DNA from: Cocos nucifera | Taxonomy: Eukaryota > Streptophyta > Magnoliopsida > Arecales > Arecaceae | Reading direction: 5' to 3' | Length of the DNA stretch: 64,000 nt | NCBI GenBank assembly: GCA_006176705.1 | Contig: QRFJ01002123.1 | Coordinates: 186,001 to 250,000, forward strand | Part shown: positions 10,761 through 23,559 of the stretch, piece by piece | Layout: each line of letters opens with the position of its first letter | Position numbering within the stretch: position 1 is the first letter of the stretch | Made by a program: the position numbers and the translations under genes | The notes under the pieces: generated by a model | Databases searched by the model: none | Seen by the model: the letters and a program-made list of their open reading frames with translations, nothing else | What the model was told of the DNA's origin: nothing

Positions 10761-11545
10761 AGTAGTCCGTTCATCCTTTCTAGTAAAAGGGATTTGATCA
10801 TCTTACCAAGATGATAGGACTCACAAGTATTCAATGATTCACAATTATTGATGTCAAGGATACGCTTTTTGACTAGTCTGTTAATCCTATTCTTGTTTAT
10901 ATGATCGAACCTACAGTACCGAAGATAGGCATTGGAGATATAATCTAGTTTTGGGCGTTTATTAGACGTGTACATTATACTAATAGGCTGTGATAAAATA
11001 TAAATATTATTTCTTAATTTTTCTTGCATTACTATAATACCATTCATGATGATATCACAATAATTTTCTTTTATTGACAAACAATAACCATCCTGAGCTA
11101 AAAGCCTAACAAATATTATGTTCATCATAAAAGATGGACAATAGTGACAATCACTTAAAATAACATTATTATTTTTAAAAGATAACTCAAGAGTTTCCAA
11201 TGCTAGAACTGAAAGTTTACTTCCATGCCCAACATTAAGAAATCCATCGCCATTCTCAAACTTTCTGTCAATGTAAAGTCCATGCAATGAATTGCATATA
11301 TGAATCGGACTTCCGATATCTAATATCTAGGTAGATGTATCACATATGGAGAAATTGGAAGGTATTATCATATAACAACTTTGACCAGCAATCACTTGCT
11401 GATTTCTCCTGTTCAGCCTATTCAGGTCAAGGGGACCATTCCTCTTTGGATCTGTCTAATTAGGATCAATACTAGACTCCTCATATTCAGATCCTAAATG
11501 CTTGTCACTGTCCAACAGTGAATGGAGTAGACTTACACTAGCCAT
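10761..11545 (-). pseudogene. Element A: gag remnant, protease tail and GAG-pre-integrase
   Basis: A start at 11545 gives MASVSLLHSLLDSDK, the first residues of the gag of this family (compare MATFLLLQLLLDNDK in element C). Within about 15 residues it jumps to the linker after the zinc knuckle, so nearly all of gag is deleted. It then reads a protease-like ILDIGSPIHICNSL (D-I-G in place of the usual D-[S/T]-G). After this comes the block KNNNVILSDCHYCPSF and the GAG-pre-integrase zinc region ending CESLNTCESYHLGKM. In that zinc region one His is Tyr (RYCRFDHI). Confidence 0.72.
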
Positions 11546-13701
11546 TGTATTTATCTAAAAGAAAAACATGAAACCTTATTAGTACTTGAATTAATTAATA
11601 TTAAGTATTTAGACTTTAGTCTAAAGGTTTTTTCACTATTTTTAAATGAATTGGTAGCCTCTACCTCTAATTCAAAAAATTACACAAACTCTTTAGTGGG
11701 TATTGGAATCCATATAGACTACAACCGAGCCCGAGGAAAGCTCTGGCTAACCCACGTGCATCTATAGATAGGTTTACAATCAATTATTTCTCTAAATAAT
11801 TTTTAGTAATTAGGTTTTGTCCTAAAAGTTAATTCAGTAGGCTATGGCCACCACTGAAAAGATCTGGTTAGATCCAACCATTAACATGATTGACTTCGGT
11901 ACATCAAACCAATGATAATTAGGCCTGAGAAAAGCTCTGGCTAACCTGATCACCATTAAGAAAGTGCGACCTAATCATCATATGATGGATAGTAATTCCA
12001 ATATTTAGATGAACACTAGATGTAAGGCACCTTCAATGTCCAACTAGAAAATTGGACTTATTACTATTCATCTTAATGGGAGGCTTTGACTCAGTTATCC
12101 CCATAATCTTGTTATTTTAATAACCTAATAATTTAGAAAATTTAATTTACTTATGATTTGAGATAGAAAGGACACAAACCATATTTCTTCCACTAACTTC
12201 ATCAAGTCAAATCCTCCCACTGACTTCACCAAGTCAATAGGTTAGGATTAAGATCAATTTAGGTCCATGGGCACCTAATTCAGTCTTACTGAATTAAAAT
12301 TAGTCAAACTGATTCCTAGTAACATGGGTCAACTCGAATCACTAAGTAATCTAATCAACTCCTAATTGATCATGTCGGCTAAGTAACTGAGATCAGTAAA
12401 AGGGATATGCCATTAACTCATCAAAGATCGAATAAGTGCGAGTAGCTTCTAATTAAAAATCACTAGTCTAAACTGCTAGACTTATCTTAGACACCAACGG
12501 GTTAATTAGATTTAATCAGATCAATCTAGTAATTATGGGCTAGACCACTTAGCCATGAATTAAGTCTATCTTGGTCTCATTAAAGATATGGACTCATTCA
12601 ACTACAACTATTGAAGTTGAGTCTAGAGTGTCCTTGATCTAATCTAAGTCAATACTTAGTTAGATTTGATCAGCTACTCTAGATTAATTCATTCTTTAAC
12701 TAATCTTAGGTTTAATCCAATTAATGGACATAATTCATCTAATCCTTTAACCCATAGAATTATGAATTTATCTTAGGATCTTTAATTCATAATTCTAGAC
12801 CCTACTAGACAATATTTAATTTTTTAATTAAGTTTTGGAATGATGGATTGGAGTTCGATATTTCAAAAATAATTTTTAATTTTTAAAAAATTTTTTACAA
12901 CCTAGCACTATTTCACTAAATAGGTCGACTCATTTCAAAAATGAATTGGCTTATTTCACAAACAAGCACTAGTTGTAAGTTTGTTCAATCAAAAATAGTC
13001 ATAAATAGCTTCAGCTAACTTCTAGGCCTAGCTGGCTCGGATCTCATCCGAGCCGGACCAAGTAGAAGCCAAGCTTATCTCGATGCTTGAGACTGTCGGC
13101 TAGAGCAGAAAAAATCAGAAACCCAACCTTTCATCGACCTAGCTCGAATCCCATCCGAGCTGACCCGATCATAAGTCGAGTCAGCTGGACTTCTAAGACA
13201 GCGGCTCGAGCAAAAGTCTAAAAGGCCAATATTCCATTGAGCTGGCTCGAATTCCATCCGAGCCGACCTGAACAGAAGTCGAGCTAGCCCGATTCCTGAT
13301 CAAGTCGGCTGAAGCAACAGTCCAAAGACCATTTTAGGCTGGTACACTAGTCGAGCTAGCTAGATTCCTGAGATAGCCGACTCGACCAGTGAACAAAACC
13401 TTCACAAGATCCTATTCGGTTTAATCTAAACCAATGTACATTACATAAAAATCATGAAATATTTAGATCTAATCTAAACACTAATTCATGATGAAATTTA
13501 AATTAAAACTAATTTAAAATATATCATAAAAATTTATTAGATCATATCTAAAATTTTTATAATTAATGTTATAGATTGCAACGCACCAGGATAATCTCTC
13601 TACTATAAGGGGTAAACCTTACAGCAGGATAACCTACAGTCTGTGCGATCATAGTGTTACACCTTAAATTTTTCTAATTTACATAAAAACATGTTGAGCA
13701 A
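11546..13701 (-). other. Long untranslated leader of element A
   Basis: About 2.1 kb lie between primer site and gag start with no coding frame. Element C has a similar leader (20790-22679), sharing the motif with GTCTAAG and GCTAACCC-type blocks. A GC-richer repeat cluster lies at 13028-13400. Confidence 0.7.
13028..13400. repeat. Tandem hairpin-forming repeat in the A leader
   Basis: There are three to four imperfect copies, ~100-115 bp apart (about 13028, 13140 and 13240, with a weak fourth near 13350). Each carries AGCT-GGCTCG and ATCCGAGC, which can pair as a hairpin. It is absent from the otherwise similar leader of C. Confidence 0.6.
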
Positions 13702-13717
13702 CCTTGCTCTGATACAT
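13702..13717 (-). other. Primer binding site of element A (tRNA-iMet)
   Basis: The minus strand reads ATGTATCAGAGCAAGG next to the LTR end, a mutated form of TGGTATCAGAGC. Confidence 0.75.
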
Positions 13718-13718
13718 C

Positions 13719-15931
13719 TGAAGAAAAACCAGCAGGGTTCTGAGTATGCTTTTCAAAATTTTTTTGAAATATATAGTAGTAAAAATAAAATTAATCTACA
13801 TTAATTCTTTGCATGCTATGATCTAATCATAAAACCCTACTCAGGATCTTTGACATGTTAATATGTATTAGAAAAATAAAATATAATCAATCAGCAAATC
13901 ATATTTGCTGATAGATCTATATTCAGAACATAATACTTATGCGCAGGTAGATGATCACCACAATCTTAATCCATCAAAAAATTGCTCCCATGACATGCTA
14001 CAGCCACACATATGTCCGGCCTCTACGGTGAGTCCACATGGACCCCCTGATCTTGATCAACCATTCTGGAGTACTAGCTCCTCTCCGAGGCCTTCAACAG
14101 CCGACTTTCGTTGATTCAATCGATGAACTATTTCTGATCTTTCGGATGCTCCAGAAATCAGAAGATGTAATGAAGGAAGACAAGATGGTGGTGAAAGTCG
14201 GTGGAGATCTAGCACTCAAACTCTCCACCCAAACCTAGAGTCCCCATTCTAGGATTCAGCACTCATCCTTTAGAACCAAGATCCCTTTCTCTCTTTGGAA
14301 AAAACCTCACGCCTACCCAAGGCCTCTCATCTGATTTCTCATGTAAATCCCTCTCAGGTTGATATGCAGAAGGACTCTCCTTCTGCGCACCCATCCCTAG
14401 AATGCACAAAAATATGCAAGAGAAAGAGAGCTTTAGGCATGGAGATGAGGATGAGAGAGAGTTGGGAAGTTTCAATCAAACTAACCAACATAAGTTGAAT
14501 TCAAAATTCAACTTGCTCTCAATCTGATCTGATCCAACTCTTGGACCAAGTCAAAGGCAGATAAGAGGAGGTGCAAACATTCTTCTAGCGTGGAGAAATC
14601 CCATGCACATTTCTAATGTGCATGGAGAAAAAGAATGGGCCAAAGATCAATGGCACAGGGAGATAGGAATTCAAACTAGCTTTGAATTTGATCAAATTGG
14701 TTTCATCCGAATCAATTTATCTTGATCAATTAAAACTAAGATAAACCTAATCATATTAGGCTTTAACCCAACTTAATTGATTCTTAATCAAATTAGAAAT
14801 TAATCGAGTCCAACTTCTGATCAAATCAGGATCCATCTTCCTAAGCGATTAGATCATCACATGATCTGATCTGGTCAAACCTAATAGAATCAAATTCAAT
14901 TAGACTTGATAAATTTTTCATCGCTCAATTAAATTAAGCTAATCAATAATCTAATTGCTAATTAATCCTCCAATAATAACTGAGTCTCAATCCAGTGGAA
15001 CCCTTTGATCAATCATCATATCAGATAGGAACTCCTATTATGTATGACCTCATAAGTTTGAATCCTAAGCTGGTAGCATAGAAACTAATTTTCTATACTA
15101 ATCGATGTGACCATCTAGCAATTATACCGATATTCAGATAGGTCAAAAATCACAACACAACATTGACGAACCTATGACATATGGTTACCATATAATTTAT
15201 CTCCTTGACCATGATGCTCATAGGATGATTTAGAATTAACTGCCAATCCTAAAAATTCATCCACATTGTATTTCAAAATTTGGCATCTATCATATGGACT
15301 ACCTCGGTTGAGAATTTGCTAAATTAAAATACAGTGATGCACTTGCTCCAACACTTGGAGGAGTCAATTCCATCTTGACTCATGCACCGACAAGCCAAGT
15401 ACTTAACTGCACTCAATAGCCTTTTGTCACTGAATTAGAAATTCAGGTAGTTCGGTACCTAAGTACAGTGAGTTGCTTGCAAGTCAACATGGTGATCTCG
15501 GGTCTAAAGGATACTTATATCCATATCCTTCATGAGTAATCTTGGCAGAAGAGAGCTCCATAGTTGGATCACGATTAGTGAAATGTATCCTTACATTTCA
15601 CCTACATGCCATAACAGCATCACCATGCTTCTTAGTTAAAAGGACAACCAACACTTATGGCACACAACGACCTACTCTTAATTAACATTATCGTCCTAGG
15701 TAACAATGAATCATTTGATTGTGATCAGTTTAAGGATTAAATGATAAATCCTTCTTTGTCGAGTCTAAATAGTCCTAAGGATTTCATCACAGAGAGTTCA
15801 TTATAGAAAGATGCATAAAATAATGAAATTATCAGAATAATAATTTTATTTAATTAAAATTTAAGTATAAATTATATTTAGCTCAATCATCTACAATCTA
15901 GATGATTGACTTTAGGATACATTTTCCAACA
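13719..15931 (-). repeat. 5' LTR of element A
   Basis: It is 2213 bp. The minus-strand start is TGTTGG at 15931 and the end TTCA at 13719, next to the primer site. It is homologous to 1-1245 and to the solo LTR at 59201-62147. Confidence 0.87.
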
Positions 15932-16712
15932 TAGCAATCCTTTCTCTATTTTTGATGCACAAGATCATCTCACCATCTCTTAGCCTCCTGCTCTCCTCAA
16001 GATCTTGCATAGAAATGCACAAATGAGCACTAGAATCAGAGTCAAGTACCCAACTGGATGCAGAAGAAATCATTAGGTTAGATTCAATTACGAGCATACT
16101 TCTAGAAGGACCTGTCTCTTTCTTGTTCTTCAAGATGGTCAGGTATAGAGGGCAGTTTCGCTTTCAATGGCCGTTGGTATTACAATGAAAATACTTTTCT
16201 TTATTAGCATCCTTCTTCTTCAGCTATGTCATTTTCTTCTTTCCATCTTCCATCTTTTGCTTCTTTATAGACTTCTTTTTCTTTTTAAAAGACTTTCTTT
16301 TGGAGGAAGTTCACTCCATAGCAAGCACTGAATCCTTTGAATCTTTTAGAGAAAGTTCAGCAGTAACCAGCATGTTCATTAATTCAGCCAAGGTACATTA
16401 TAATTTAAGCATGTAGAAGTTCATGATGAACTATCCATATGCATCAGTTAAGGACTGCAAGATCACATCAATTTGCAGGTTCCTATCCAACTTGACACCG
16501 AGCTTCTCAAGCTCTTCTAGATCATTGATCATTGTCAAATAATGATCCTGGATGGACTGCCTATCATGCATGTGAGCCTTAAAAAGTCTTTTCATGACTT
16601 GATACTTGGCTGCATGACTCTCTTCATCAAAGAACTCTTACAGGTAAGCCAACATTTGATGAGCAATCTTGATGTCCTCATGTTGGCATTAAAGCTTGTC
16701 AAACATTGAGCC
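15932..16712 (-). pseudogene. Element E gag C-terminus, zinc knuckle and protease start
   Basis: The minus strand reads the UBN2-type gag block VMKRLFKAHMHDRQSIQDHY and the block LMNMLVTAELSLKDSKDSVL. A lysine-rich segment and a zinc knuckle follow, in which the first Cys is Tyr (KYFHCNTNGH) and a stop follows the His. It ends in a protease segment WVLDSDSSAHLC. The active-site D-S-G appears as D-S-D, so the protease would be dead. The frame then runs into the LTR of A. The matching stretch in F is at 49159-49935. Confidence 0.82.
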
Positions 16713-17595
16713 TGTAGGTGGTGTGGTGCTCCCAAGTCTTAGAAGGCCATGGGCGGAGCCAGGGTAAGGGCTCCGAAGAGACTAGGACAGGTGCAGTCCT
16801 AGGACTAGGATAGGAGTTATTCTAGGATGGAGGCAGCATATAGCTCTCTACAGGCTCGAGGTTCAGATATTGAGGGGCTTTGTTGGTGCTTCGAAGATCT
16901 AGGACACAAGATGGAGCAAGAAACCAAAGCCAGAAGATTGAAGACTGCAGAAAAGAAGCTTTCTATAGGTTAGTCGGCTCAATCTCAGATTGGATCAGCT
17001 AAATCTTAGAGCACAGAATAGATAGAAGATCGCATTCAGAACTACAGGCATGGGATAGAAACTGGGATGGCTTAGTATGAAACTGAGCCGACCCAGTCTT
17101 AGGTTAGCCGACCCAATGCTAAGACTGAGCCAGCCCAGTGTGCGGGCAGAATTACATGTGGGTTCTATTTGGGCTAGGATAGAGACTTATCCTAGGGGTC
17201 TTAAGGCCTGGTTCAAGAGGTCTTAAGGGGACTAATTCATGTATGGATTGAGTTTAGATCCAAGGGATGAGAACATGTGAGACATGGGTGTCCATGGGCT
17301 CGGTAAGTGCTTTCATGTATTGGGTTAGCCTAGGAGAGTTTTTGAGCTGGGGTTTATTAGGATTCATGTGAGAACTCTAAGGTATATAAATCAAGATATT
17401 GTAACTTTTATAATAAGGGTTGGAATATAATTAAGCTTTTCTTCCTAACTCTCTTATCTCTTCTCTCCAATTCTAATGCCAAAATCCTAGCTTCTCTCAT
17501 CTCTTTTAGATCTTCTTCAGTTTACTAATTAACATCTAGGTTCATGCAAGAGATCAGATCTATGGCTATGGCTTCGAGCAGCCGTAGGAACAATA
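16713..17595 (+). repeat. 5' LTR of element D
   Basis: It begins TGTAGGTGGTG and contains the shared stretch GGCCATGGGCGGAGCCAGGG. A cluster of GCCGACCCAG motifs follows (about 17080-17130), then a TATA box TATATAAA at 17393-17400. Confidence 0.87.
17393..17400 (+). promoter_or_regulatory. TATA box of the D LTR
   Basis: TATATAAA lies about 200 bp before the LTR end and is conserved in the 3' LTR near 30807. Confidence 0.55.
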
Positions 17596-17597
17596 AT

Positions 17598-17609
17598 TGG
17601 TATCAAAGC
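17598..17609 (+). other. Primer binding site of element D (tRNA-iMet)
   Basis: TGGTATCAAAGC lies two bases after the 5' LTR. The consensus is TGGTATCAGAGC. Confidence 0.82.
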
Positions 17610-17790
17610 TCGATTGAGCATGGAGGAGGAAGAAGATCAATTTTCAGCAGAGATCAATAGTGAGATTCGGATCTAAAGGCTTTCTTCAGGCTTTCTGAGG
17701 AAAGAAGAGATCATAGGGCTGTTGTCCACCATCCCTAGTCAAGGTATTTCTCAGATCTACCTGTTTGCTGTTATTTGATTTGGATTGATC

Positions 17791-18286
17791 ATGGAGAATA
17801 GCAGGTTGAAGGTAAAATTAGAGAAGTTTGATGGAAAGAAAAGTTTCATGATGTGGATGATAAGGATGGAGGATTTGCTGGTTCAGGTGAGGCTGGATTT
17901 GGCCATGGAGGATAGATCGAGGAAGATGACAGATAAGAAGTGGATGTCCTTAGCAAAAAGGACATGTGCCACGATTAGGGCTTGTTTGGCGGATGAGATT
18001 TTATATGGTGTATTGGAGGAGAGAACGTCCAAGAAATTATGATCGAGGTTGCAGCAGTTGTACATGAAAAAGAACATGTACAATAAGTTGATACTGAAGA
18101 AGCAACTGTACAGTCTTCGAATGTAGGAGGACGAAAATGTTGTAAGACATATTCAGCGGTTTGATCAGATGAGCATGGACTTGCTTAATATAGGAATAGA
18201 TTTAGAAGAGGAGGATAAGAGTCTATTATTGCTGTGTTCGCTATCCAGGAGCTTCAATCCGTTGGTGACAATTTTGTTGTATGGTA
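17791..18286 (+). pseudogene. Element D gag, N-terminal part
   Basis: From ATG 17791 the frame reads VKLEKFDGKKSFMMWMIRME and later LYSLRM, HIQRFDQMSMDLLNIG and LLLLCSLSRSFNPLVTILLY. This is the order of UBN2-type copia gag (Tnt1-like). Two in-frame stops occur, after SKKL and within LYSLRM-EDEN. The gene is cut by element C after codon L-Y-G. The frame continues at 29160 without loss once C and one TGGTA copy are taken out. Confidence 0.83.
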
Positions 18287-20771
18287 TGTTGAGAATTGTG
18301 TTCCAAAGGCCAATCGTTAGCCTGTTAACGATTGAGCTACTTTTTATATATAATTGATCATTGATAAATAAAATACTTTAGCATGTTTTTCATCACAAGT
18401 CTTCATCTTCTAACGAACTCCATTTTTGTGATGAAGTTCTTTGAACTATTTAGTTTCGATAAAGAGAGGATTTATCGATTAGTCCTTAAATTGATTCACG
18501 ATCAAATGATAGGTTGTTAAATAGGACGACAGTGTCTATCGAGCATAGGTCACTGTATGCCATATAGGTTGGTTATCCTCTTAACCAAAGAGTGTGAAGA
18601 TATTGGTATGGCATATAGATGAGATGTATGGATACATCGTCATTGAATGTGATCAATTTTAGAGCATTCTACTATCAAGGATATCTCTGATGGGATATAG
18701 GTATAAGTATCCCTTATACCTAAGATCACCTTAGTGACTTGCAAGCAACTCACTATGCTTTGGTATCAGACTAACTAAATTTCTAATTCAGTAATGGAAG
18801 ACTTCTGGGCATAGTCAAGTACTTGTGAAGTTGGTGTGAGATCAAGATGGAATTGAGCACTCTAAGAATTAGAGAAGAATGTATCATTGTATTTCAATAT
18901 AGCAAAACCTTGATCAGGACAATCCATCAGATGGATTTGATATTTTGAAATATAATATAGACAATCTGATTAGAGTTGATAGTTGAACTCTGAGGTGTCC
19001 TACAAGCATTTTGGTCAAAAAAATGAATTATATGGAAACTATATCCGCATGGGTTCTAAGGATGGTGTTCAATACATTCAACCTATCCGATCGTCGAGTA
19101 TCATTGCTAGATGGTCACTTTGATTGGTATAAAAATTTATTTCTATTCTATCAACTTAGGTTTGGACCTATGAGGTCACATACATTAGAGCTCATGATCT
19201 GATCAAATGATTGATCAATGATTGAGAATCATTCTAGGATTAAACGATCAATACGATTGATATTTAACTTAGGGCAAGTGTTGCAGGAGGATTGATTAGC
19301 AATTTGATTGCTAATTGACTTAATTTGATTAAACCAAAGGACTGAGATTAAGTCTAATTAAATATTATTTAATTAGATTTGGTTTGGGTTGATTGGATCA
19401 AATCTAATTGACTTATTGGATAAGTCAAGTGCAAGAAAAAACTAGTCCCAATCTAACTAGGACTTAGGTCAACCCAATTTTCTAATTTAATTAAAAAATT
19501 AAATCAAAATTAAATCTAATTTAATTGAACCATTAATTGGATTAGAATCTAATTTAATTTGGTTGAGTTGGTTTTGATTTAATTTGGTTTAAGAAACCAC
19601 TTTGACCAAGTCATAGATAGAATCCTAGTAAGACTAAGATTCTTCCTTGCACCACTTTAGTCCCAATGCCCCCCATGCCTATTATTTTGGTATTTTTCAT
19701 GAAAAATCTTTTTCTTCCTGATCTTCATGTATGCCCTCTCTCTTCCTCTCTTTCTCATATGATAATTGGGTAGAAGATCAAGTCAAAGAAGGAGTTTGTT
19801 TTGATATTAGATTCTATGAGATAGAATCCTAACAAACCCAAACTCTTCCCAAAAGGTGCTGCCCCCTCTCCTAATTAATTTCTCTCTTATTCCATGTGAG
19901 AAGCCCCTTTTATTATGTGCCTTTCTTTGCTGGTATATGCCAAAAATTATAGAGGGGGTGCCCAAGAGTTGGGTGCCCCTTGACTTGCCCTGTTTGACCT
20001 TTCCTTGTCTAGTATTTGACCTAGACAAGGACTCTTCTTTTCTTATATATTTTCAATGAATTTTGGCTTAAAATTTTTGTGGGTTATATACTTTTGAGAG
20101 GGATTTGAGGTGTGCAAAAATTAGGGAGAGAGAACCTCTGGGCATTGAGATTCAATAGATACAAAACTAGGTGTCTAGGTGAGAGCAAAGAGAAGAAGAA
20201 GAGGGTCTTCTTCTAGAGTTGCTGTGTTCATCTCTTTCCTTCCTTCTTACTTGGATTTTCTGAGAATGTCTCACATTTAAAACCTCTTCTCCTCCTTCTC
20301 CTCTTTAGAAGAGTCCAATCTAGAAGAAAGAAGGCATCTGATCAACCATCAAAGAAAGATCAGTGCAGTACTAACATACTGTGCTGATTTTCAGCATCTG
20401 GATTTCTGATCGTGATCGTGGGCTCGTGTGGATGACTCCTAGAGGTCGGATATGTGTATGACTTGCAACTTTATCTACAAGCCTAGATCAGTAAGTTAGA
20501 ACATCTAACTCACTCAGGTAATAGATCTAATCTGTTGGTTTTTTTCATACATGCATGAGATGTAGTGTAAATCTAGGTTGATGTGATCAACCTTTTCTTC
20601 TTGTTTATTTTTTATTTTAGATTTAAATGCCATGAAATAATAATATAATATGATCTTAGATCTAAGGATTATCTAATATTTAGAATTAATTAGATTAATT
20701 TTGAGTCTTTCACTACTGATCTAGAAAAAGTTTCAAGATCTAGTCTTGAAATCCTAGATCTGATTTCTTTA
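18287..20771 (+). repeat. 5' LTR of element C
   Basis: It is 2485 bp, starting TGTTGA (TGTTGG in the 3' copy) and ending TTTA where the 3' copy ends TTCA. Open frames in it, for example at 19011 and 19856, are not genes. Confidence 0.92.
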
Positions 20772-20773
20772 AT

Positions 20774-20789
20774 TGGTATCAAAGTCAGG
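20774..20789 (+). other. Primer binding site of element C (tRNA-iMet)
   Basis: TGGTATCAAAGTCAGG lies two bases after the LTR. It is a slightly mutated iMet site. Confidence 0.85.
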
Positions 20790-22679
20790 TTAATTATTAT
20801 ATAATTATTGATGTATGCTTGAATTATTTTTATATTAGATCTAATTAATAATCTAATATTTAAATCTAAAATTAAAATCTCAGGTCATACGAACTGCTTT
20901 AAGATTGTCCTACTATAAGATTTACCCCTTACAGTGCAAAGATTGTCCTAATTCATAAAAATCTAATATTATTCATAAATTTATTAGATATGATCTGATG
21001 TTATTTATAATTTATTTAAAAGAATTTTAAATATAAAAATAAAATTTTAGATCGTACGGACTGATCTTATAAGATTGTCCTGTTGTAAGGTTTACCCCTT
21101 ATAGTAAAAAGATTGTTCTAGTATGTGCTGATCTAAAATTTTGATCATAAAATTTTAGATTAGATCTAAGAGATTTTATGATCTGATTAAAAAAATTTTA
21201 ATCTAATTTTAATCATTATAAATATGTTAGATTTGATCTAAGTTAACTTATAATTGATTGATGTTAAAATTATTTTAATTACATGAACTTGTTTAGATTA
21301 GATCTAAAGTAGTTTCATGCTCTTCTTACTTGCATATTGATTATGAATCAAACATGCAACTTGATTAGTAGAACCATGTTGTAAAAATATTTTATAAATA
21401 TAAAATTTATTTTTGAAAAGCCGAATCCCAACCCTCAGCCCAAAAGTTAATTAAGAATTAAGAAGTTATTTGATTAGGATCTAGGATTATAAATTAAAGA
21501 TCCTAAGATACGAATCATAACACATTGGGTTAAATGGTTTAGTAGGGATTAGGTCCATTAATTGGGTTAGACCTAGGGTTAGATTAAAGAATGGACTTAA
21601 TTAGAGAATTAACTAAATCTAATCAATTATTATCTTAGATTAGGTCAAGGATTCTTTAGATCAATTACAATAGTTGTAGTTGATCAAGTCCATATCTTTA
21701 ATGAGATCCAAGATGAACTTGATATTTGGCTACGCGATATAGCATGAACTGTTAGGTTGATTTAATTGAAACTAATTAAACTAGTTGATGTCTAAGATAA
21801 ACCAGATCGGTGGTCTTTAATTGGCAGTCCGCTTACCTGACCATTTCTGCTGGTGTCTAAGATAAGCTTTGGCAGATCCTCCCACTGATCGAACTTACCT
21901 GATCTCTTAGTGAAATTATGTTTTGATCGGATCACTTGACTATTTGAGCTGACCCATGTCAGCTAGATAAATCAATTTGATTGATTTAGGTGCTCCTAGA
22001 CCAGCCTATTAATTATCTTCCTTAAGCTGACTTGGTGAAGTTAGTGGGAGGATCATGATAAGCTATTTCATCTGATCTTCCCTCATCTTTAAATTAAATT
22101 TTCTAAAATTATTAAGTCCCTAAAATAAAATAGTTATATGATAACTGGATCATAGTCTTTCATTAAAGTGGATGATAATGGGTCCATCAGTTGGATAATC
22201 ATTAGAGGCCCAAGGCCTGGTGCTTATTGGTTGATGAAATTATCATTCATTATATGATCTCTTGGATACATCTTTCTAAATGGTGGTTAGGTGGGCCAAC
22301 CAAAGTTGGACTTGATCATTCATTGATTGGATGAGCCAAGTATGGTCATGTTAATGATTGGACCTAACTGGATCCTTTTCTAAGAAGGCCAAAGCCAACT
22401 GATCAGGGGATGGGCAAAATTTAATTACTAGAAGTTGTTTGTAGAAATAATTGATTAAGAACCTATCCTTAGATGCACATGAGTTGGCCAACCAAAGTTG
22501 GGCTCATGTGTAGTCTATGTGGATTTTAGTACCCATTAAGGAATTAGGATAATTTCTTGAATTGGAGGTAGAGGCCATCAATTTGAATAAAATAATGGAA
22601 GAACCTTTTGATTAAAAGTCCAAAATTTTAGGTTTAATGAATCAATTAGTAATTAGGTTATAATTTTTTTTTTGTAGAT
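20790..22679 (+). other. Untranslated leader of element C
   Basis: It is 1.9 kb without coding frames. It contains three AAGATTGTCCT-type repeats with TTACCCCTTA (about 20910, 21070 and 21110). Confidence 0.65.
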
Positions 22680-23519
22680 ATGGCCACTTTTCTATTGCTC
22701 CAATTATTGTTGGATAATGATAAGTTGGTGGGATCCAACTTTGATGGTTGGTACCGAAAGTTAAAGATTATCTTGGAGCATGAACGCATCCTACATGTGA
22801 TAACGGATGATGCACCCAAGGAGCCAGCTGTAAATGCACGTGGAACTATCAGAGATACTTATTAGAAGTGGCTCAGTGATCGAACCATGGTGCGCTGCAT
22901 TATGCTGGCTGCGATGAGTGATGAGTTCAGTTGCAGATTTGAAATGGCTCAGCCAAAGGACATGCTTCAAGTGTTAGAGGATTCCTTTGGCACATCCGAT
23001 GACGTGGAGAGGCATAAGACTAGTTGTTCCATCTTCAATGCCAAAATGCGAGATGAAGCCTTTCTCATTGATCATGTACTTTACATGATCGAGCTGATAG
23101 AACGCTTGAGCATGCTCGGCTTTTTCTTGCACAAACAACTTGGAAAAGATGCAATACTGAACTCACTGCCTAAATCTTATCTCATATTTCTTACATATTA
23201 TAGAATGTCAAAGCCTGAAGTTGACTACCACAAGTTACTGGGATTACTTCAGAACTTTGAGAAGGATCACTAGCTTGATAAGGAGTCAATGAACTTAGTG
23301 GGAGGTTCATCTTCTCGTTCTCGGTCCTTTGGGAAAGAAAAGAAGAACAAGAAGAAGAAAGCTAAGAAGGTGCAAGTTCAGGCTAGGACATCTGTACATG
23401 GCCAAATTAGGAAAATCAAGTCCAATAAGGGTCAAGCTGAATGCTTCTTTTGCAAGAAGCAGGGGTACTGGAAGAGAAACTATCCTCAATATATTGCCTC
23501 CCTAGATCCGAACAGGTAG
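22680..23519 (+). pseudogene. Element C gag
   Basis: From ATG 22680 the frame reads LLLDNDKLVGSNFDGWYRKL, then RTMVRCIMLAAMSDEF, SIFNAKMRDEAFLIDHVLYM and DAILNSLPKSYLIFLTYY, typical of a copia UBN2_2-type gag. A basic KKKAKK stretch and a zinc knuckle follow. The knuckle reads CFFCKKQGYWKRNYP: the CX2C is kept, but the His and last Cys are both Tyr. In-frame stops occur at about 22864 and 23272. Confidence 0.85.
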
Positions 23520-23559
23520 AGGAAGAAGTAAGCTATTACTGGATAAGATATTTATATGA

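Larger units (their letters stand above)
1..15931 (-). mobile_element. Element A: degenerate Ty1/copia retrotransposon, 3' LTR cut by the window edge
   Basis: Read on the minus strand, the element runs from a 5' LTR at 13719-15931 through primer site, leader, broken gag-pol and polypurine tract to a 3' LTR that leaves the window at base 1. It is split by element N at 2184-9384. Its right flank begins TAGCA (15932-15936), the expected target duplication, whose partner lies outside the window. A lies inside the protease region of copia E. Comparing the two LTRs by eye over their first ~100 bases gives about one difference per ten bases, so this is an old insertion. The gag gene and the N-terminal RT are internally deleted. 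Confidence 0.88.
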
